Shown piece after piece: positions 9,546 to 21,153 of a stretch of 64,000 nucleotides of DNA. Made by a program: the position numbers and the translations under genes. Each line of letters opens with the position of its first letter. Within the stretch, counting starts at the first letter, position 1. Under the pieces are notes generated by a model that was not told the origin of the DNA, made no database searches, and was given only the letters and a program-made list of their open reading frames with translations. The DNA comes from Catonia carolina (Eukaryota; Arthropoda; Insecta; Hemiptera; Achilidae), in the NCBI GenBank assembly GCA_035578175.1, contig JAQMRL010000001.1, positions 436,008,045 to 436,072,044 on the forward strand, in the 5' to 3' direction.

Positions 9546-10600
9546 TGAAAAGGGGGGGGGGTAAACGTGCTACTCGGGATGTAAAAAATATTTCATTACA
9601 AAGATGACATGAATATATTATTATAGCCTATTATGTATAGACCTATTATTCAAAAGCTTGTCACTTCGAACATTATTAGTGTACCTTTAATACATAAATA
9701 TTCAAGAATGAAGAAAAACTGGGTTAACATACAAATAAATCAAGGAAACTAAAATATACGTTTGTTTCTGATAAGTAACGACAATGTTAGTTCTGGTAAT
9801 GAATTTCCATCGGTTATACAGCACATGTAGGGCCCAGACGTAGAACCGTAGACGTTTTATTTACGAACGGCTTATTGTTAGGGTTTATAAGAAAGAATGG
9901 TAGGTGTGCAAGCGCTGAATGTACTTGTGTGTGTTGTTGTGAGCGTGTCTGCTGCTGTTTGTGGAAATAAGCCTTTAGAAATACGGCTGTGAACTCTTAG
10001 AGAGAAATAATGGTTTAGTACTATTTCCCTTGGGAAACTGTTCTGCAATTATCTATACTTTAGTAAAACAAGAAGCAAAGTGTTTCTTTTTTTTAATTTT
10101 TTTGTACATTTATTAAAATACTAAAATTACCATTGTATTCAAATTTATTTGTATTTAATTAATTTCGATTACTCTAATGGAAGGACAGGTAAATTAATTA
10201 ATAAAACGTTATTATTGTATTTTTACTATATACAATTCTTTAAAAAAATAAAACTTCACATTTTCTTATCTGTTAACCTATTCTTTACATACTTTTTTAG
10301 TTATTAAATTTTTTTAAATTAGTTAAAAAATTCATACTACTAAAAATTGTATTCCAAAATACCCTCAATAGTTGAAGTTTAGAATGGAAAAATTGATAAA
10401 ACATTTTTCCAACAGTACAAAAACGCACACTTCTAAATAATAAAAAGTAGTTTAAACAACTCGTCAAAAACATTACCTAACAAATTATTTCCGAAAGAGT
10501 GACAAAATATATTAGCCAACTTCTTCCGAACTGCTTAGATATCTATATTTTGTTTAAATCATTGTAATCTTCATTAAATATTCAAGAGAAAAAATACTCT
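9546..10600. other. AT-rich stretch, no gene recognised
   Basis: A run of nine G at 9551-9560 and a modestly GC-richer patch at 9825-9970 are the only departures from AT-rich background. No open frame or repeat was recognised. Confidence 0.45.
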
Positions 10601-10603
10601 AGA

Positions 10604-10777
10604 CTGTCCTATTGGCGTAGTGATTAGCATGCTAGCCTACAAAGCAAAAGGTCCTGGGTTTGATTCCCAGCTACAGTCTGAAAATTTTAATACGTTAAAA
10701 GCCACTGTTACAGTAGCAAAAACGACATAGTCGCTATCAACCTAGCTGTTAATGTGACTTTTAAATAAATTAAAAAA
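10604..10777 (+). mobile_element. Family C tRNA-derived SINE, copy 1
   Basis: The head is tRNA-like: an A-box-like TTGGCGTAGTGATTAGC at 10612, and a B-box-like GGTTTGATTCCCAG at 10637-10670. The body contains a variant of the 'tagtcgctaatgac' tail block ('catagtcgctatcaacc') and ends 'taaataaattaaaaaa'. The same layout occurs at 45261-45428. It is not a tRNA gene because there is no plausible anticodon arm. Confidence 0.85.
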
Positions 10778-11362
10778 TGTAACATTTGATTAGTGATGTT
10801 CTAGGAATAGTTTATTGTAAGAAATTTTGTATTGTATGAGGTGAAGAGTATTGGACACGGATAATGGATTGAAATGAATGAGATTAAAATATAAGAAACT
10901 TTTTGATTCCTTCCCCATATTCTGATAACGTGGAAAAAGTGTAAGAAGGGGCTTGATTGTTTGAGGAACTGTTAAACCGCAGATATAAAAATAGTTAGCA
11001 CCTTTGCATTGAGTTGGTTAGTTAGTATTTGGACTGTGAATAGAATTAGTGTAGTCGGGCCGTTTCGAAATAATATTGTTACGGGACCGGTTCTGAATAA
11101 CGTTAATGGTGCGAGTGCGTACAAGTGTTATCATGTGGTGTGGTCAAGTAAATCACTATTTTTCTTCTTAAGTTATAGTATCTTATTTATAGTCAAATTT
11201 AGTTGAAGCTTTAAGTTTTGCATTTAATCTAAGTAATTTAGTTTTAATTTGTTAGCAGTCAAAGCTTAATGTCATTCAATAATTATTATTACAAGTTTAA
11301 AGAAAGTCTGTTTGTTATTTATTATACCCAGATCCCGAACGAAACTAGGCTTAAATGTTACA
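10778..11362 (+). repeat. Possible solo LTR (weak)
   Basis: Begins TGTAACA (10778-10784) and ends TGTTACA (11356-11362). A 'tacccagatcccgaa' block lies 16 bases before the end, as in 1642-2186. Internally 'gggccgtttcgaaataat' and 'ttacgggac' (11058-11090) resemble 52975-53010. These features fit an LTR, but no target duplication is visible and the left end touches the SINE tail, so confidence is low. A 65-codon open frame at 11009-11206 has no recognised domain. Confidence 0.35.
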
Positions 11363-12250
11363 ATATTCTTTAAAGTATCTTGTCTAGTTATGTATGGAAT
11401 AAAATGTTCTATCTTAAACTTGAAACAGCCCCAAATTGTCTTTAATTTAGGTTGAATACAAAGTTACACACGTTCTTTGATTTCAGGTTATAATTAAAAC
11501 AGGGCTGTCTGTTCTAATATCCTAATAATCCTTTTCACGGGAACTCGTTAATTAATGTAGGTACTTCTAACAAAATAATTTTAATATCTTATCAAACATT
11601 TTTTAATAATTGTATACTTTACTATCACATCATTAAAATGTTTTACTTAAAATTATAGATGAAGGAAGATAAAACAAGGAAATGTATAAGAATGAAGTAA
11701 ATACATCTGAATGCATTATTTTAAATATTTATAATTGAAAATTGATAATTTTCATGTAATTTTCGTATAAAAGTTTATATTCGGTAAGTTTTAATAAATA
11801 ATATTCTTCAAAGTCTGTATTTCACAGTCATTTTAGTTTTGTCATTGAATACATAGTAAAACTATGGCAATGGGCTGTAGTTGTAGTTAATTAAAATAAT
11901 GTTGAACGTGGTTTTTTCATTGTTTAATAAACATTTTGGCCTCTATGCACTAATTTTTATATATATTTATTTACAAAGGAAGTTAAAAAAGTATATCTTA
12001 TTAATAATATTATGTTTTTTTATGTTTCAGGTAAGAAATTTTTAAAACACCTCATATTAAACGTGAGTAAGGTAGAATGATATATATGGCTTCATTATAT
12101 TTGTAGGAAATGTTCTGTTGTCATAAGTTAAGCTTTGCTTTATAAGTTCCAAACTTTTTTTTCTCTTTAATTATATATCTAGGACGTACACCAGTACAAC
12201 TTCTAGATTTAGTTGTATTTGCTAGACTTAGTGTGAGAAGAGAATTTTTT
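11363..12250. other. AT-rich stretch with a splice-like site
   Basis: No gene or repeat recognised apart from the acceptor/donor junction at 12030/12031, listed separately. Confidence 0.45.
12010..12037 (+). promoter_or_regulatory. Recursive-splice-like site (acceptor joined to donor)
   Basis: A T-rich tract ends 'tatgtttcag' at 12030 and is followed at once by 'gtaagaaat'. Acceptor and donor consensus thus share the junction, giving a zero-length exon. This is the known form of ratchet points in long insect introns on the plus strand. Nothing else proves that the region is intronic. Confidence 0.4.
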
Positions 12251-12251
12251 A

Positions 12252-12470
12252 TACCAGACAGTGGTTACAGAGTACTTTTATGGTTGGACTTCAATTAACT
12301 ATGCTCTCTTAGGAATGGTCGGTCTGAGTCTGTAAAGACTATATTTTATTTACACGTCATACATAATATTGTCCTCAATTCATTGGGTCATGGAGTCGTT
12401 ATCGTTCCTGAATTAAACAGATTGTAACGTACCCACACTAAGAATTAAAAAAGAAATAATAAAATTTCAC
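12252..12470 (+). mobile_element. Family B SINE, 5'-truncated old copy
   Basis: Matches the body of the complete copies at 23360 and 55072: 'agacagtggtta', 'ttcaattaac', 'ctctctcaggaatggtc' (here with a base change), 'cattgggtcatgg', 'gaattgaacagattgtaacgtac' in diverged form, then an A-rich tail. The tRNA-like head is missing. It ends only about ten bases before the acceptor of the candidate exon at 12482. Confidence 0.85.
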
Positions 12471-12481
12471 TTATTTCTTAG

Positions 12482-12663
12482 CTGAGCCTCCGGTACGAGC
12501 TAAGATTAAACGATCACCAGAACCACCTGGCATTAAATTTGCTACAACAGTGAAGAAACCAAGCGCCTCAAAAGATCATCACATCCTCGACTTAGACCAA
12601 CGTTTTAAATCCATACACGAAATTAATTTCACCATTCATTTTCATCACTACTTTTTAATCTAA
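12482..12663 (+). CDS. Candidate 3'-terminal coding exon of unknown gene
   Basis: A good acceptor ('ttcacttatttcttag', ending 12481) precedes an open frame of about 60 codons that needs one base from an upstream exon. It ends at TAA 12661-12663. The first 130 bases are clearly less AT-rich than the surroundings. The peptide is basic and proline-rich at first (EPPVRAKIKRSPEPPG), then KFATTVKKPSASKDHHIL and DLDQRFKSIHEI. I recognise no family. AATAAA signals at 12920-12925 and 12933-12938 would suit a 3' UTR. The family B SINE just upstream could have supplied part of the polypyrimidine tract. There is no Met start, so at best this is a terminal exon; an unrecognised transposon fragment remains possible. 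Confidence 0.35.
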
Positions 12664-14648
12664 AGTAAAATTTCAAAATGTTATTTTATTTTACTTTTCT
12701 ATTGTTAAATTCTTTTACATTGTTAACTTCATTTTATGTTTACTTCTTTTACATTATTATTGTTAATTTTGTAACTTTGCAACCTTTCTTAGTTTGTTAT
12801 TAAGTTTATTTTATAATTTTATTTAGTTAAAGTAAGAGCAAAGACTGTCTACTTCACTCATGTCAGTTTAGTTCTTTTATAATGATTTGCCTAAAGACAC
12901 GTTGTAAAGGCTGATTGTAAATAAATGAGTTAAATAAAAAAATGTTCTAATAAAAATTTCATTGCCATAAGAAACTGACGAAAGTGGCGATGCACTGACG
13001 TTTTAATATTAAAAGTTAAGATAGATAGGGGGTACATGGTATCCGAAAGGACCGTCTATTACGTTTTTTAATCAGGTGAGAGTCATCATCTATTTGTACT
13101 TGATGGTTTTTATATATTAAGTAATAAAATTTTAATAATATAAATGTTCGGTTAGCAACAGTATTGTTCAAATCACAAAATGAATGAACGTGTTTTAGTA
13201 AGAATCATAAAAGTTACTCGACTATATTCACTTGTAAGTTGAACAATTAAACGACGTAGCTGATCGTTACAATTTTAATAAAACGACAACAGTATAGTTC
13301 CCAACAGTATTTAATAACATAGTTTGATAAAGATGTTAACCTTATTATGATATTAAAATTTTTATTACATAGATTAAGCCAATAAGCTATAATGTAAAAG
13401 TCAACCGTATTTAAACGATTTAGTAGTTAACTTAACATTTTATTAAACTACTATTTTTTAATGTTTTAAAAGGGGTTAATATATATAATTTTTTTTAAAA
13501 TAATGATTAAATATTATTTTATATAAATTTTTAATGTAATTAATAATGGTTTTTTAATACACGTAGCCTATATTTTTTTATTCCGCTATTGACACAAGTT
13601 ATGGTTTCGTCTTGATTAACATTTTATTTCCTGACGATCAAATGCTAAAATCCAAGTTAGAAGAGACGTTCCAAAAATCCATTTTTTTCCAAAATTTGTA
13701 GGGACAGTTCTTACAATTTGTGCATATCTACCACCAAAACTGAAGTCATGGTTTTAATAGAAAGTGTATGAAACGGATTTCTACAAGATCCATGATTGTA
13801 ATTATTAACAGTTTTATTTAGCAGGTCAGAACGTTAATTACAAAGGCAGCGAATTGTTATTGACGAAGAGCAACAAACATTCTTTTCTAGAGAATTTATA
13901 AAAGATTGCAAGTAAACTAATGAACAGAGCTGATAAACATACGTTGTTATACTGTGGACAATTTGAACTGGCACAACTTTTGCTTTACATGTACACACAG
14001 TTTTGCGTAAAATATATCCATCATCTATTCTTTTAACAAGGTCAACAAATTTTAATGTACGCAAATGCCTACAACCTTATTTCAATGTACAAACATACAA
14101 ATAATTATTTAATTTTAAAATAAGTATTTAATTTATCCCAGTAAAAATTTAAATTATAAATTACAAGAACTAAACTGCAAAAACTCACTAAACTATTCTC
14201 CACATACGCATGCAACTAACTAAAAAAATTGGTCTAAATATTATAACGAATAGAAAATCATATATGAAAACAAATTAGTCACATCATTACGTCTGTCAGA
14301 TTATTAATAACAACAGTAAAAACAAAGCGTAGTGACGTGCGTAAGTAGCACATTACGTCATTAGCGATTGTATAATTTTGTGACTGTACCGTCGTTTCAT
14401 GGCGAGGGGCGAAGAGTAAAGTAGATAAACACCGAAGCTGTTTGTGCCAATTCGAATTGTCCAAGTTATAAGATATTATGACGTACAGCAATACCGACGC
14501 TTTTATATGGCAGCAAAACTTGAGCTGTTACAGGAAGAAATAAATATAAATTGGTAGATGCAGGGTTATGTTTGCTACAAAAGGCTTTACAACGGAGGAC
14601 AAAACTCGACAGTGCAATGTAAGGAAACAGTTTGTATACTGGTGTAAA
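12664..14648. other. AT-rich stretch, no gene recognised
   Basis: 12664-12940 could be a 3' UTR of the candidate exon. 13834-14064 has a 76-codon minus-strand open frame (KFVDLVKRIDDGYILRK near its start) that I cannot assign. The remainder is low-complexity AT-rich DNA. Confidence 0.4.
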
Positions 14649-14651
14649 TGA

Positions 14652-14778
14652 GATTTTTTTTAACGTCTGACTGTTCTGCAATTACTGCTAATGCAGACGG
14701 TGAAGGGTGAAATGGTTTTTGTAACGTATGAAAATATATGCCGTGCCTGAATGGGATTCGAACCCAAGACCGCATGAT
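14652..14778 (-). mobile_element. Family E SINE, 5'-truncated copy
   Basis: On the minus strand it starts in the tRNA-like head with a B-box-like GGGTTCGAATCCCATTC, and ends with the CGTCTGCATTAGCAG and TCAGACG pair typical of family E. The A-box is missing. The frame read here as 'MRSWVRIPFRHG' on the minus strand is an artefact of the B-box. Confidence 0.8.
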
Positions 14779-14822
14779 GAATATATATCATCGCATATTA
14801 TATATGATCACATTTATTGAAT

Positions 14823-15219
14823 GTTGTTGTTTAGGTCATCAGCCCCTTTAGGCTGGTTTGAACCTGTAGAGGTTTTACTAAGTAAATCGAGGAGTGAGAT
14901 GGTTTACCAGTGCCTTCCTCACTGAGTGGAAAAGTACACTTATCAGCATGCCAGGCCATCTGAAAAGCACATATTTTCCACTCTGCAAATGACACTTTCA
15001 CTTCTTTCATCATAGGGTCTGGCTGTATAACGAAATTCATTACTTTCAGAAGAGATAACTCTGATTAGTGTCTTTTACACCTCTACCTCTTCTGTTCTTA
15101 AATGATTCAGTCATTTAATTGACTGATCATGTGATAAGAAACAGAACTATTTATTTTAGCCCTGCAACGAACAGATTGGGTGTAAATAATTTGACACTCC
15201 ACCTGTCTGTTATGGGCAA
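14823..15219 (-). mobile_element. Family A element, copy 2
   Basis: Full length, 397 bp. Flanks ATTTATTGAAT (14812-14822) and AATTATTGAAT (15220-15230) form an 11-bp target duplication with one mismatch. The minus strand carries a 69-codon open frame (15040-14831) that starts MNFVIQPDPMMKEVK and closes exactly at the element's TAA in 'gatgacctaa'. The frame is not kept in other copies. Confidence 0.92.
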
Positions 15220-15230
15220 AATTATTGAAT

Positions 15231-15920
15231 ATATATCAATAAATGGATGGAACATCTTTAAAAAAATAAGGGAAATAGAATTCCAAAACCGGTTCTGGAA
15301 TACAGGTTTGATAGGAATTGAGGCTTAGAAATACCTCAATGACGCTAGGAATAATTTTCTTTTCTTTTCACAGCTTCCTGATTAAAAAAATGTTATTTTA
15401 TTTAAATACCTATATAAATATATTCATATTATATGCCAGAGGAGCGTAAGTGATCTATGCCGTGAAGGACACAGGAGAAAAATTAAAGGGGTTTTAAAAT
15501 AGAATTCATTATCAAGTTATGTTTAACTCGTAAATTGATTTTGTTGTTTGCTTTGTTTCATTTGAACAGAATTGAAACACAGTAAATTGTATTTAATTAA
15601 ATTTATACATCTAATTATTTCAAAGGGTTATTTTGTTTAGGATATCATAATATCGTTGTTGTATTATTAATCTTTTGCAAAGCCGTTTAATATAGAAGGA
15701 CGTTGTAAAATAACTTGTACGCATGTTGTAGGAAATTTAATGTTTTCCCTTTTGACAGGACATTCAATGAATCTCATATGCGTAGGTAAAATAAATTACC
15801 ATGTAAAACGCGTAACGAAAACGCTGAATCAACCAACCGACCTCCGTCTTCTTTTATGCATTGCTTTTTCCCCAGTTTCGCCTGTTCTTCCGTATTCCTA
15901 TTCCTACACGCGTCCTCCCA
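15231..15920. other. AT-rich stretch, no gene recognised
   Basis: Nothing recognised. 15840-15918 is less AT-rich and sits against the mariner left end. Confidence 0.45.
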
Positions 15921-15922
15921 TA

Positions 15923-17249
15923 TACGAGGGGGTACCCAAAAGTATCCGGAATAGCTCTGCTGTGGGCGGAGCTTGTACAGTACAAATTCCCGCCACTAGG
16001 CTGCTTGTAGCGCTACTCATTGCCAGTTCAATGCCATTTTGTTCGTTGATCTAGCTTGTTCTGTTCTCGTGCAGTGATTGTTCTCGCTAGTGCTGTTTTG
16101 TGCTCGTGTCGTTTTTCATGATGGCAAGTTTTAATGAACAACGTGCGGCTGTGAAATTTTGCTTCTTGCTCGGTAAAAACGCCGCGGAAACAGTTGTAAT
16201 GTTGAACACAGCTTACAAAGACGACGCTATTGGAAAAACCCAAGTGTACCAGTGGTTTTTGCGCTTTAAAAATGGCGACATATCGATTGAGAACAAACCT
16301 CGTTCTGGACGACCGTCGACTTCCCGAACAGACGAAAATGTTGTGAAAGTGAAAGAAATTGTACGAACAGACCGACGACAGACCATTGACCAAATATCAC
16401 AGGTTAGTGGGTTATCTTGGAACTCAATCCAACGCATTTTAACAGAAGACTTGACAATGAAAAGAGTCGCTGCCAAGTTTGTGCCTCGGGTTCTGACAGA
16501 CACTCAAAAGGAACGTCGAATTGAAACGTGTAGTGATTTGAAACAACAGCTTGAAACTGATCCAGATTTCATGTCAAAGATCATTACGGGTGACGGGTCT
16601 TGGTGCTATGGGTACGACCCAGAAACCAAACAACAATCCAGTCAATGGAAGACTTCATTATCACCCCGACCAAAAAAAAGTCGTCAAGTCAGATCGAACA
16701 TCAAAGCAATGCTGATTTGTTTTTTTGATGTGAGGGGAATTGTCCATTCAGAGTTCGTTCCACCAGGCCAGACGGTAAATCAAGCTTTTTATCTTGAAGT
16801 GTTAAGAAGACTATGAAACAGCTTTCGTCGTAAAAGACCTAATTTGTGGCAGATAGGGGACTGGTTTTTCCACCACGACAACGCGCCTGCACACACGGCA
16901 ATCTCGGTTACCCAGTTTTTGGCGAAAAACGGCATGGTTTTGCTACCACACGCACCGTACTCACCCGATCTGGCTCCGTGTGATTTTTTCTTGTTCCCAC
17001 GCATGAAAAGGGGCATGAAAGGTCTCCGATTTAACAACGTTGATGATGTCAAGAAAAAAACGACGGATGAGCTGGCAGCCATCATTGAAGAGGAGTACAA
17101 AAAATGTTTTGAACAGTGAAAGCACCGGTGGGACAAATGTATTAGTTGTAATGGAGAGTATTTTGAAGGGGATAAGGTTCTTTTGTAAAAAAATTAAAAA
17201 TAAATAGTTTTAAAAAATAATTCCGGTTTCTTTTGGGTACCCCCTCGTA
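15923..17249 (+). mobile_element. mariner transposon, nearly full length
   Basis: 1327 bp with ~30-bp terminal inverted repeats: TACGAGGGGGTACCCAAAAG at the left and its complement at the right end, 28 of the first 30 bases matching. TA dinucleotides at 15921-15922 and 17250-17251 are the target duplication expected of Tc1/mariner elements. The inside carries one transposase reading frame with two nonsense codons. Confidence 0.97.
16100..17188 (+). pseudogene. mariner transposase (DD34D), two nonsense mutations
   Basis: The protein would bind the terminal repeats and cut and paste the element. ATGs at 16100 and 16118 are possible; the second (MASFNEQRAAVK) fits the family start better. Next come a helix-turn-helix pair (KTQVYQWFLRFKNGD, then SWNSIQRILTEDL) and the first catalytic Asp in ITGDGSWCYGYD (codon 165; the usual Glu after it is Gly). 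Then come the second Asp in FHHDNAPAHT and the third in YSPDLAPCDFF, 34 residues apart. One frame is kept throughout. TGA at 16814-16816 and TGA at 17117-17119 (before KHRWDKC) interrupt it, and the natural-looking TAA is at 17186-17188. Both stops are single-base changes from likely Cys and Trp codons. The copy is inactive but young-looking. Confidence 0.96.
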
Positions 17250-17251
17250 TA

Positions 17252-18190
17252 CATATATTTATTAAACACATCGTTATTTATTTTATACTTTATTTCACTG
17301 AAAATTAGATTATAAATTGTAATACTTTTTTTATTAAGATATATGATTCAATTTATAATTGATACAAAATCCTGACCTTGTTTTCCGCTTTTAAGTCCAT
17401 TGAAAAACAGTACATTTTGGGTTCATGTATTATGTTTTTCCAAACTTAAAGAAACTCCATACATTACAAAAATTCATCAGCACATCACTAATAAAACTTT
17501 TATTTTAATTGTAAAAGAGTAAATTTATGATTTCTGTTGTAAGTACCAAAAAACGAGAATCTAATCGAGGTTGTTTAACTGTAAACTTAGTATCCAAGTC
17601 CCCTCCAGATTATTATTGTATTTCGTCATATCAGTTCGGAGCTGGTCTACCTACTTCTAATTAGAGCCTCTAAAGAGAAACTAAATATTTTAATAAACTT
17701 TTGATTTTAAAATTAGATTGACTTTCTTGTTCTCTCAATCTTGCCCGGCATTATTAACTAAAGAAGCCGCTATTTAAATCGTCGCCTATAAAATTAAATT
17801 GAACAAGGTCGTACAGCATTCCGGAAAATGGGCAGTCTTACGTAATAAAGTCTTTAAAATTTCCTTACGAATTGGGTTACTTCTGTGCACATTTGTCATC
17901 AGTCTCGCAACTGATTAGATGCAGTTTTTCAAGCTGTTCTATTTTACGGAAGTCGTTTCATATCTACATACCTGTAACACCTACATCTTTTGTAATTTAC
18001 TTTAAATATTCTAATTCAAGTTCTTGAAATTCTTGACGACCTCAAAGCTCTTGAAGACCTGCATATACTAAGTAAGCCTAACCAGAATCATACATAAAGA
18101 GTTTCCCCAATATAATTCTAGTCAGACAGAAAAAGCTCCAGTTTCTTGTATTGTTATACTACTTCTCTGCTATATGTTATCAATTATGTG
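17252..18190. other. AT-rich stretch, no gene recognised
   Basis: No open frame of note and no repeat boundary recognised. Confidence 0.45.
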
Positions 18191-18199
18191 ATGTTGAGC

Positions 18200-18590
18200 C
18201 TTGGACATGAATAGACATGACGAGGTACATTTTAGGTGTTTGAGACATGATGTAACATACAAAAGGATGTTGAAAGTTTCTTGTAGGAAAGACGGCTGCA
18301 TCTCTGAATTAATCCAACATTTAAATTATAGCATTGAAAGCATAGACTCTATAAAAAAGGGAAATTGGAATATTTTGGACATGTTATAAGACCGAAATAA
18401 AGATTATTGTAGGATATCATGAAAGGCAAAGTAATCGGTGTATTGCTCCGGGTTGAAGAAAGACTTGTTGGCTAAAACACCTGCAGGACTTGTATAGTAT
18501 AGTTAAAAATATGCTTTTCAGATTGGCTGCCAATAAAGTGTAGATTGCTATTATGGAAACCAGCGTTCTGGAAGGTTATATAGTATAGCT
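18200..18590 (+). pseudogene. LINE pol C-terminal fragment, heavily decayed
   Basis: Across several frames the plus strand keeps the order of a LINE pol C-terminus: KKGNWNILDML near 18350, and KTCWLKHLQDLYSIVKNMLF near 18465, then AANKV, a stop, and IAIMETSVLEG. The last parts match the usual 'WLxNLRDW...LFRAAxNKVxIAxMIxNL' ending. Many stops and frame changes show great age. Confidence 0.65.
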
Positions 18591-18769
18591 TACATAAAGT
18601 AGAAGATAAAGATAACATTCCCACGCTACTCAACTTGCCTCTTTTCTTATTGTGTTTCTCGGAAAATACTTTCTGGTGCGAAGTTTCATATTCGCTTGTG
18701 AGTTTTCGAATGAATCCCGTACGTTTCGTATAAAAAAATCATAATTACATTTTCTTATACCGATTATAA

Positions 18770-19158
18770 TTGCCAATAACAGGAGTGTTAAACTTTTTGC
18801 ACTTGATCTGCTAGTTTCGGGATACAAAAATAGTTCTGTTTTTTATCACCTGCTCAGCCAGTTATATGACTGAAGCATTTAACAACAGAAGAGGTTCAGG
18901 TGTAAAAGGCACTTGTCACAGTTATCTCTCTGACAGTAATGAATTTCATTACGTGTACAACTAAACCCTGTGATGAATGAAGTGAAGGTGTCATTTTCAG
19001 GATTGAAAGTAGATGCTGTACAGAAGGCCTGGCATGCTGATAAGCATACTTTTTAACTTAGCGAGGTAGACAATGGTAAACCACCTCACTCCTCGTTTTA
19101 CTTATTAAAGCCTATAGAGGTTCAAACCAGCCTTTTGGCTGATGACCTAAGCTACAAG
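18770..19158 (+). mobile_element. Family A element, copy 3
   Basis: Opposite orientation to copies 1 and 2. It starts with a degraded hairpin (TGCCAATAACAGG) and ends with 'accagccttttggctgatgacctaa'-type sequence, in which the GNRA-like hairpin is still present. GATTATAA at 18762-18769 and 19159-19166 is an 8-bp target duplication. Confidence 0.88.
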
Positions 19159-19166
19159 GATTATAA

Positions 19167-21150
19167 AAGAAATTTTTCAAAATCTTTTGAAATATAACAA
19201 TAATTTCCCGATAGTAGTTAAATTTAGTCGGAAAAACTAAACTGAAACCAAAATTATACCATACTGAAATGAATTTAAATTTCTTATGAATTAAGTGATG
19301 ACATTTAAATTGTGATTAAACAAATAAAATATAATTATGAAATATTACGCAAGAGAAACTTTACGTACTTGAAGTTACTTTAACATTTTAGATGTACTCT
19401 GAGACTTATGAGAGACGTTAAGTTTATGCACTTATTCACGAGTTAGGGAAGTGAGGTTATAACTCATGAGGGTTGAGTTTAATACTGATTTAAGTGTCCA
19501 TAGTACAACGGCACTTCATTTTGCTAAGTAAAGAGCCTCTTCCTCTTTCAAAGACTGTCATGGACAAACTTATAAACAGCCATGAATTTATAATATAATA
19601 GCCAATGTTCTTAGTTATACGATAAAATCTGAAATTGCCCATCTTATGAGAGAAACCGCAACGACTGTCTACTACAACATTTTCTACAAACTACTCCTAT
19701 TTCAAATAAACGCTAATTTTATTAAATTACAAAATGAATATATATATTTTAAAATTTACATAAATGAAAATAGTATGTCACACAATTTAAATAAAATTTT
19801 AATCTAAATAAATTGCTTGTATGTATCTACTTTTATTATTTCTAAAAAAGTGCCTTGGGTATATTTATCACTGAAATCTAAATTTTTTTTGTAACATCAA
19901 CGTTATAGTTATTACCAAGAGTGTTGTTTTTAAGTGGTACATAAATTTTTTAGATGTTAAGATAAACTTTTATTACTGAATATTAAAATATTGTAAAATA
20001 CAGTGAGATAACTGGAGTGTTTTTTTCTTACATACCGATTAGCAACTTGGAACAAAATAAAATAGTCTTAGCTCAACTGGGTACATTAGAATTTTAACAT
20101 TAAAAAGACATGTTATTAATTTAAGAATTTGAGTAATGAAAAATTAGAGACACCTTAGAGGAATTATAGTTTTGAGTTGTCAAGAATTCCATTTTATTGT
20201 AAAATGTTAACATTTTATGAAGTATTTTCACTATTTTCTGACCTAAATGTTCGGTAACCGTAAAATGTTCTCTTCGACATTATGAATTTCTTTTATCGGT
20301 GTATGCCATTACTATCTTATCTGAGTAGAAATTTAATCTTTTTTTTTTTATTTCTTTTACATAATTTTTTCCCTCAAACTGTATAAATTTCTTCAAAAAT
20401 AAAAATGTTAAAGTAGCTAAGGGAGGAGAGATTTGACAGTATATCTGAATCACTAAATGCAGAAACGTCACACATCCGCTAAAGAAAATTTTTAGGACAC
20501 AAGAAACAGCAATGAAAGACAATAAAGCTTTACAAAAATTTCAACTATTCACGCTACCTGATAATTTATAATTTTATACATACAAAAACAAAAATTTTTG
20601 CCTCATAATCTTTTCAAATAGAATGCATTTCTACAGAAAAGTCTTTTTCTAATTACATATATGTATATTTTGTAATCCACTTCAGTTTTTGAAGATTCAT
20701 TTTTATTTAAAATAAAAACAATCAGCCAAAAAGGAAAGTAGTGATGATTTTATATTGATTTTATTGACAAGCATTAGCTCAGTAAATTTGACAATAAGGT
20801 TTAAATTATTAAAGTTTTATTGTTAACCAAAAGTTTAGGGTTTGTCCACATATATTTATATTTGGTCTTAGAGAGATCTCAAAAATCATACAGCATATTG
20901 GTCATGTCATTATCAGCAAACAGTTCTTTTTTTGATTATACAAGATATTTTTATTTGCAACTGCATAAAATTAACAAGCAAATTTAATAAAAAGATACAA
21001 ATATTGACAAATTTTAAGACATTGAGGAGATCGCTGCCCATTGACAATACTCCAACCGTACTCATTAAGTTAGTTCATAATTTACTTAATTATGAAGTAT
21101 TAAATATTAAGTAATTTACTTAATTACAGCAGACAGTTAAAAAATTATTA
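19167..21150. other. AT-rich stretch, no gene recognised
   Basis: No gene recognised. AATTTACTTAATTA occurs twice at 21080-21093 and 21114-21127, a short tandem duplication. Confidence 0.45.
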
Positions 21151-21153
21151 TTA

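Noticed and set aside
1642..11362. A full LTR retrotransposon bounded by the two LTR-like blocks
   Set aside because: The 9 kb between them holds unrelated LINE and SINE insertions and no gag-pol frame; the blocks are at most solo LTRs.
13834..14064. 76-codon minus-strand gene
   Set aside because: Cysteine-containing but without a motif spacing I recognise, and no promoter, splice or repeat support.
16028..16503. Minus-strand open frames of 96-121 codons within mariner
   Set aside because: They are shadows of the plus-strand transposase frame.
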